From Eubacteriales Family XIII. Incertae Sedis bacterium (GTDB taxonomy: Bacteria; Bacillota; Clostridia; Peptostreptococcales; Anaerovoracaceae): 7,666 nt of DNA. The DNA is taken from NCBI GenBank assembly GCA_031263875.1, contig JAISEX010000235.1, positions 1 to 7,666 on the forward strand. The letters run 5' to 3'. The translations under genes were made by a program, and so were the position numbers. Below, one piece after another: positions 4,188 to 7,666 of this stretch. Position 1 is the first letter of the stretch, and the number at the start of each line of letters is the position of its first letter. The notes below the pieces were generated by a model. That model searched no databases, had not been told where the DNA came from, and worked only from the letters and a program-made list of their open reading frames with translations.

Positions 4188-5987
4188 ATGAAAAACATAC
4201 GAAACTTCTCAATAATAGCGCACATCGATCACGGGAAATCGACGCTCGCGGACCGCATCCTGCAGATAACCGGCTTGGTGGCGGACCGGGACATGAAGGA
4301 GCAGTTCCTCGATAATATGGATCTGGAGCGCGAGCGCGGCATTACCATCAAACTTCAGACCTCGCGGCTGACGTACCGCGCGAAGGACGGCAACGATTAC
4401 ATCTTGAATCTTATCGACACGCCGGGGCACGTGGACTTTACCTACGAGGTTTCGCGCAGTCTCGCCGCCTGCGAGGGCGCGGTGCTCGTTGTGGACGCGA
4501 CGCAGGGGGTCGAGGCGCAGACGCTCGCGAACGTCTATCTCGCGATAAACGAGGATCTCGAAATCGTGCCCGTGCTGAACAAGATTGATCTTGCGAGCGC
4601 GGATCCGGACGCGGCGAAGGCCGAGATCGAAGATATGCTCGGCATCGACACCGCGGGAGCGCCGCTGATTTCCGCGAAGGAGGGCATCGGCATTACGGAG
4701 GTGCTGGAGGCGGTGGTCGCGAAGATACCCGCGCCGTCAGGCGATCCGGGCGGCAAGCTGAAGGCGCTGATCTTCGATTCCTATTATGATAATTACCGCG
4801 GCGTCGTCATCTATACGCGGATATTCGACGGCAAGCTCAAACGGGGCGATATGATACGCCTGATGAACAGCAAGAAGAATTACGAGGTGACGGAGGTCGG
4901 CGTGTATTCGCCGGGGCCGGTGGAAACGGACGCGCTTGAAGCGGGCGAGGTCGGCTATATCTGCGCGGCGATCAAGCAGGTTTCGGACGCGCGCGTGGGC
5001 GATACCATTACGCATGCGGACGCGCAGGCGGCTGATCCGCTGCCCGGTTACAAAAAAGCGCAGCCGATGGTCTACTGCGGCATCTATCCCGCCGAGGGCG
5101 AGAAATATGAGAGCGTCAAGGACGCGGTGGAAAAGCTCCAGGTCAACGACGCGGCCTTCCATTTTGAACCGGAAACGTCGACGGCCCTCGGCTTCGGCTT
5201 CCGCTGCGGCTTTCTCGGCCTCTTGCATATGGAGATAATCGTGGAGCGCCTCGAGCGCGAATTCAACCTCTCGGTCATCACGACGTCGCCGAGCGTTATC
5301 TACCGCGTTGTGTTGCAGGACGGAACGGTCGAAATGATCCAAAACCCGTCGAACTTGCCGGATCCGCTTATCACGGACCATATCGAGGAGCCGATCGTCA
5401 AGGCGGACATTATGATACCGAAGGAATACGTCGGCGCGATAATGGAACTCTGCCAGGAGCGGCGCGGCCGGATGCTCCACATGGAATATATGACGGAAAC
5501 GCGGGTGTTATTACATTACGAAATGCCGCTGAACGAGGTGATCTACGACTTTTTCGACGCGCTGAAATCCCGGACCAGAGGCTACGGGTCGCTCGACTAT
5601 GAGTTTATCCGGTACGAACCGTCGCAGATCGTGAAGCTCGATATACTGCTGAACAAGGAGCAGGTCGACGCGTTTTCAATGCTCGTGCACGAATCGAAGG
5701 CTTACGCGCGCGGCCGCTTCGTCTGCGAGAAACTGAAGGATATTATCCCGCGGCACCAGTTTGAAGTGCCGATACAGGCGTCCATCGGCCAGAAGGTCAT
5801 CGCCCGCGAAACCGTTCGGGCGTACCGGAAGGACGTGACGGCAAAATGTTACGGCGGCGACATATCGCGCAAACGCAAGCTGCTGGAGAAGCAAAAGGAA
5901 GGCAAGAAGCGCATGCGGCAGTTCGGCGCGGTGGAAGTCCCGCAGGAAGCGTTTACGGCCGTACTGAAATACGATGACAACAAATAA
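4188..5987 (+). CDS. lepA: Elongation factor 4 (back-translocating GTPase LepA)
   Basis: LepA is a ribosome-binding GTPase linked to ribosome biogenesis and to relief of stalled translation. The 599-residue product is full length. The GTPase motifs are all visible: AHIDHGKS (11-18), RGITI (50-54), DTPGH (77-81), NKID (131-134) and SAK (162-164). The domains after the GTPase include [22 protein letters not shown], shown here by its core [15 protein letters not shown] (about 345-360). The LepA-specific C-terminal domain ends with [20 protein letters not shown], followed by the conserved [13 protein letters not shown]. The start at 4188 gives [19 protein letters not shown], exactly as in E. coli LepA; a frame from a GTG at 4137 adds 17 residues without homology or a binding site. 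The gene overlaps hemW by 14 bases. Translation probably begins on a leaderless mRNA. Confidence 0.98.
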   Translation: MKNIRNFSIIAHIDHGKSTLADRILQITGLVADRDMKEQFLDNMDLERERGITIKLQTSRLTYRAKDGNDYILNLIDTPGHVDFTYEVSRSLAACEGAVLVVDATQGVEAQTLANVYLAINEDLEIVPVLNKIDLASADPDAAKAEIEDMLGIDTAGAPLISAKEGIGITEVLEAVVAKIPAPSGDPGGKLKALIFDSYYDNYRGVVIYTRIFDGKLKRGDMIRLMNSKKNYEVTEVGVYSPGPVETDALEAGEVGYICAAIKQVSDARVGDTITHADAQAADPLPGYKKAQPMVYCGIYPAEGEKYESVKDAVEKLQVNDAAFHFEPETSTALGFGFRCGFLGLLHMEIIVERLEREFNLSVITTSPSVIYRVVLQDGTVEMIQNPSNLPDPLITDHIEEPIVKADIMIPKEYVGAIMELCQERRGRMLHMEYMTETRVLLHYEMPLNEVIYDFFDALKSRTRGYGSLDYEFIRYEPSQIVKLDILLNKEQVDAFSMLVHESKAYARGRFVCEKLKDIIPRHQFEVPIQASIGQKVIARETVRAYRKDVTAKCYGGDISRKRKLLEKQKEGKKRMRQFGAVEVPQEAFTAVLKYDDNK

Positions 5988-7125
5988 GGACAAGCCGCTC
6001 GGCATCTATATCCATATCCCGTTTTGCCTGCAGAAATGCCGGTACTGTGATTTTCTGTCGTTTGCCGCGTGGAGCACGGACAGCGTGACCGCGTATGCCG
6101 AGAAGCTGATCGGCGAGATTTCGGGTAGAAGCCGCGCGTACGGGGCGGGGCACCACGTGGACACCATCTATCTCGGCGGCGGTACGCCGTCGCTGCTTCC
6201 CGCGAATATGCTCGACGATATCCTCGACGCGGTTTACGCGCGTTATCCGATGGCGGGCGATGTGGAAGTGACGCTGGAGGCCAATCCCGGCACCGTGTTT
6301 GGCGGCGTCTTTCAGGAATTCCGGGATATCGGCATCAACCGGCTGAGCGTCGGGGCGCAGAGCTTTAGCGCCGATATGCTGAAATATCTCGGGCGCATCC
6401 ATCTCGCGGACGATACGGCGGACACGGTACGCGACGCGCGGAAGGCGGGATTCGATAATATCAGCCTTGACCTGATGTTCGGTCTGCCCGGTGAAACGCT
6501 TGCCGAATGGCTTCGCGACCTCGATACGGCGATAAATCTCGGGCCCGAACACCTGTCGTTCTATTCGCTGACGCCGGAGGAAGGCACGCCGGTTTTCGAC
6601 GATATTATCAACGGCCGGGTGAGCGATATATCCGAGATCGACGACCGCCTCATGTACCATCGCGCGATAGAGCGGCTGGCAAAGGCCGGTTACGCGCATT
6701 ACGAGATCTCGAACGCGGCGAAGCCGGGCTTCGCGTCGCGGCATAATATGAAATACTGGTCGCTCGGCGATTATCTCGGCCTCGGCCTCGGCGCCCATTC
6801 GTATTTCGGCGGGCGCAGGTTCGGCAATACGGAGAACATGGCCGATTATATCAGCGCGGCGGCCCCCGAGGAAATGACGGCGTGGGAGCATGTGAACACG
6901 GCGTCGGACGATATTTCCGAGTATATTTTCCTCGGCCTGCGGCGTACGGAGGGCATCGATCTGCGGACGTTCGGGCGCGTGTTCGGCCGGGATTTCTGGG
7001 ATATGTATAAGGAGGAAACGGACGGTTTGATCGAGCGCGGCCTGCTCGCGCACGAGGGCGAAATATTGAAGCTGACGCCGCTCGGCCTCGATTTATCGAA
7101 TAGGGTTTTTATGGAGTATGTGTAG
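5974..7125 (+). CDS. hemW: Radical SAM heme chaperone HemW
   Basis: HemW binds heme and an iron-sulfur cluster with S-adenosylmethionine, and is thought to deliver heme to target enzymes; older annotations call it oxygen-independent coproporphyrinogen III oxidase. The 383 residues are a normal length. The cluster motif is [10 protein letters not shown] (18-27), with the three cysteines C18, C22 and C25. The HemW form CxxxCxYCDF, without the extra cysteine of true HemN, argues against oxidase activity. SAM-binding GGGTPS is at 68-73 and EANPGT at 102-107. The C-terminal domain has [20 protein letters not shown] near residues 257-277. The start overlaps lepA by 14 bases, so translation is probably coupled; no strong binding site is seen. 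The stop is only 7 bases from a repeat copy, with no separate terminator. hrcA, which follows hemW in B. subtilis, is not seen in the 541 bases that remain. Confidence 0.95.
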   Translation: MTTNKDKPLGIYIHIPFCLQKCRYCDFLSFAAWSTDSVTAYAEKLIGEISGRSRAYGAGHHVDTIYLGGGTPSLLPANMLDDILDAVYARYPMAGDVEVTLEANPGTVFGGVFQEFRDIGINRLSVGAQSFSADMLKYLGRIHLADDTADTVRDARKAGFDNISLDLMFGLPGETLAEWLRDLDTAINLGPEHLSFYSLTPEEGTPVFDDIINGRVSDISEIDDRLMYHRAIERLAKAGYAHYEISNAAKPGFASRHNMKYWSLGDYLGLGLGAHSYFGGRRFGNTENMADYISAAAPEEMTAWEHVNTASDDISEYIFLGLRRTEGIDLRTFGRVFGRDFWDMYKEETDGLIERGLLAHEGEILKLTPLGLDLSNRVFMEYV

Positions 7126-7132
7126 GTGAGGA

Positions 7133-7302
7133 GGGCGCATGGGGCTTCGCCCCACCGGGCTTTCCGGGGCTTCGCTGTTCGCTTCGGCCCCGGCGCGTAA
7201 GATGGGCGTTTGAGATAGGAGGTTGCTTCGTTGGCTCACAGCGTCGTTTCGCAGATATGCCCGCGCCGGGGCTGCTGCGCACCCCTCCACTCCCTTGCGC
7301 GG
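7133..7302 (+). repeat. Dispersed structured repeat, copy R3
   Basis: The border GGGCGCAT (7133-7140) is followed by the hairpin GGGGC-TTC-GCCCC (7141-7153), ACCGGGCTTTCCGGGG (7154-7169), and a second hairpin CCGGGGC (7164-7170) with GCCCCGG (7187-7193). A middle part shared with R2 (CCCCGGCGCGTAAGA) leads to CTGCTGCGCACCCCTCCACT and CCCTTGCGCGG. The border is 7 bases after the hemW stop, and the first hairpin could shape the 3' end of that message although it has no T-run. Confidence 0.88.
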
Positions 7303-7564
7303 AAATGCGGGCAGGGTACATGGCATGTTCGTTCCTCCCGGCGGCGACCGGCTTATGGTCTCAGCGGCAAAGAGCGGCGAGATGCGGGATTTGGCGGAGG
7401 CATGGTCTCCGTGCCGTCATAGCCGGGACGAAGGGCCGGAATGCGGGCGATGGGAGAGATGGCGCGGAGATGCGATATAAGGCGCCGTTATAGGCGGGGC
7501 GTGCGCCGGAAGTGGCGGCGATGGGAGGAACGGCTCTGGCCGTACTGAAAGATGTGCGGCGGCG
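7303..7564. other. GC-rich repeat-type DNA; no gene seen
   Basis: Overlapping open frames here give Arg/Gly/Ala-rich products with no domain. The sequence holds loosely repeated GGAATGCGGGCGATGGGAG and GCGGAGATGCG-like motifs, related in style to 1-250 and 3680-3870. The sequence stays non-coding in appearance up to copy R6. Confidence 0.55.
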
Positions 7565-7620
7565 GCTCGGAATGGCGCATATGTTCCGCGCAAGGGATAG
7601 CAGCGGAAATCCCACAGGCC
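7565..7620 (-). repeat. Dispersed repeat, partial copy R6
   Basis: This segment matches the outer part of copy R5 (250-303): GCKCGGAATGGCGCAYRTGT, then CGCGCAAGGGATAGCAGC, then GGAAATCCCRCAGGCC. It contains the small stem GGGAT-10-ATCCC. The border half of the family is not found in the 46 bases that remain, so the copy is either truncated or continues past the window. It points toward R3, as R4 points toward R1. Confidence 0.8.
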
Positions 7621-7666
7621 CGGAGCAAAACAACGGCGGGGACTATATGCTGGATTGCCTGTTTTA

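Noticed and set aside
5953..7053. 366-codon minus-strand frame opposite hemW, and a 247-codon one opposite lepA
   Set aside because: Both are shadows of strongly conserved plus-strand genes in high-GC DNA and have no domain or ribosome binding site.
7223..7493. Overlapping open frames after hemW
   Set aside because: They are made of repeat sequence in all three frames, with no start signal or domain; hrcA or another heat-shock gene was looked for and not seen.
250..7620. CRISPR array or integron attC array as an explanation for the repeats
   Set aside because: Copies are hundreds to thousands of bases apart, occur in both orientations, vary in length, and no Cas or integrase gene is present.
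7647..7666. Possible gene start ATGCTGGATTGCCTGTTTTA at the right edge, after GGGGA
   Set aside because: Only six codons are visible, and part of them repeats a non-coding motif at 3220-3230, so it cannot be supported.

Overview
The window looks like chromosomal DNA from a GC-rich bacterium, most plausibly a Bacillota (Clostridia-like) genome. The reasons are strong Shine-Dalgarno sites, sigma-A-type promoters, an OhrR repressor whose key residues align with Bacillus subtilis OhrR, and rpsT near lepA-hemW, a neighbourhood known from Bacillota. The assignment is an inference from gene order and motifs; no marker gene settles it.

Layout. (1) Bases 1-429 are GC-rich repeat-type DNA with no credible gene. 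(2) 430-1301 is an rpsT unit (ribosomal protein S20) with a good promoter, a long Ala/Glu/Pro-rich tail, a probable one-base frameshift in the tail, and a clean intrinsic terminator. (3) 1302-1706 is a second repeat copy plus non-coding DNA. (4) 1707-3110 is a leftward operon: glutathione peroxidase, small flavodoxin-like protein, OhrR/MarR repressor. The genes are joined by two 4-base ATGA overlaps and driven by a perfect-consensus promoter that overlaps a palindromic operator candidate. (5) 3122-4034 is an island bounded by two inverted copies of the repeat family, with one gene for a two-helix membrane peptide inside. (6) 4188-7125 is lepA (elongation factor 4) overlapping hemW (radical SAM heme chaperone); lepA appears to be transcribed as a leaderless message. 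(7) From 7133 to the end there is repeat-type DNA again.

How the genes work together. The leftward operon reads as a self-regulated peroxide defence unit: an organic-hydroperoxide-sensing repressor controls a thioredoxin-type peroxidase and a flavodoxin. rpsT, lepA and hemW are housekeeping genes (ribosome assembly and translation, and heme handling). In B. subtilis, gpr and spoIIP lie between rpsT and lepA; here that slot holds the peroxide operon and the small membrane gene.

The most unusual feature is a dispersed structured repeat seen six times. Five copies start with an identical 8-base border (GGGCGCAT) at the edge facing a gene block. The border is followed by a hairpin whose arm sequence changes between copies while pairing is kept, then by ACCGGGCTATCCGGGG, further GC hairpins and a TATCCCTTGCGCG-type end. 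In two copies a unique AT-rich insert of 51-63 bases sits in the loop of the first hairpin. No transposase or other protein that could move the element is present.
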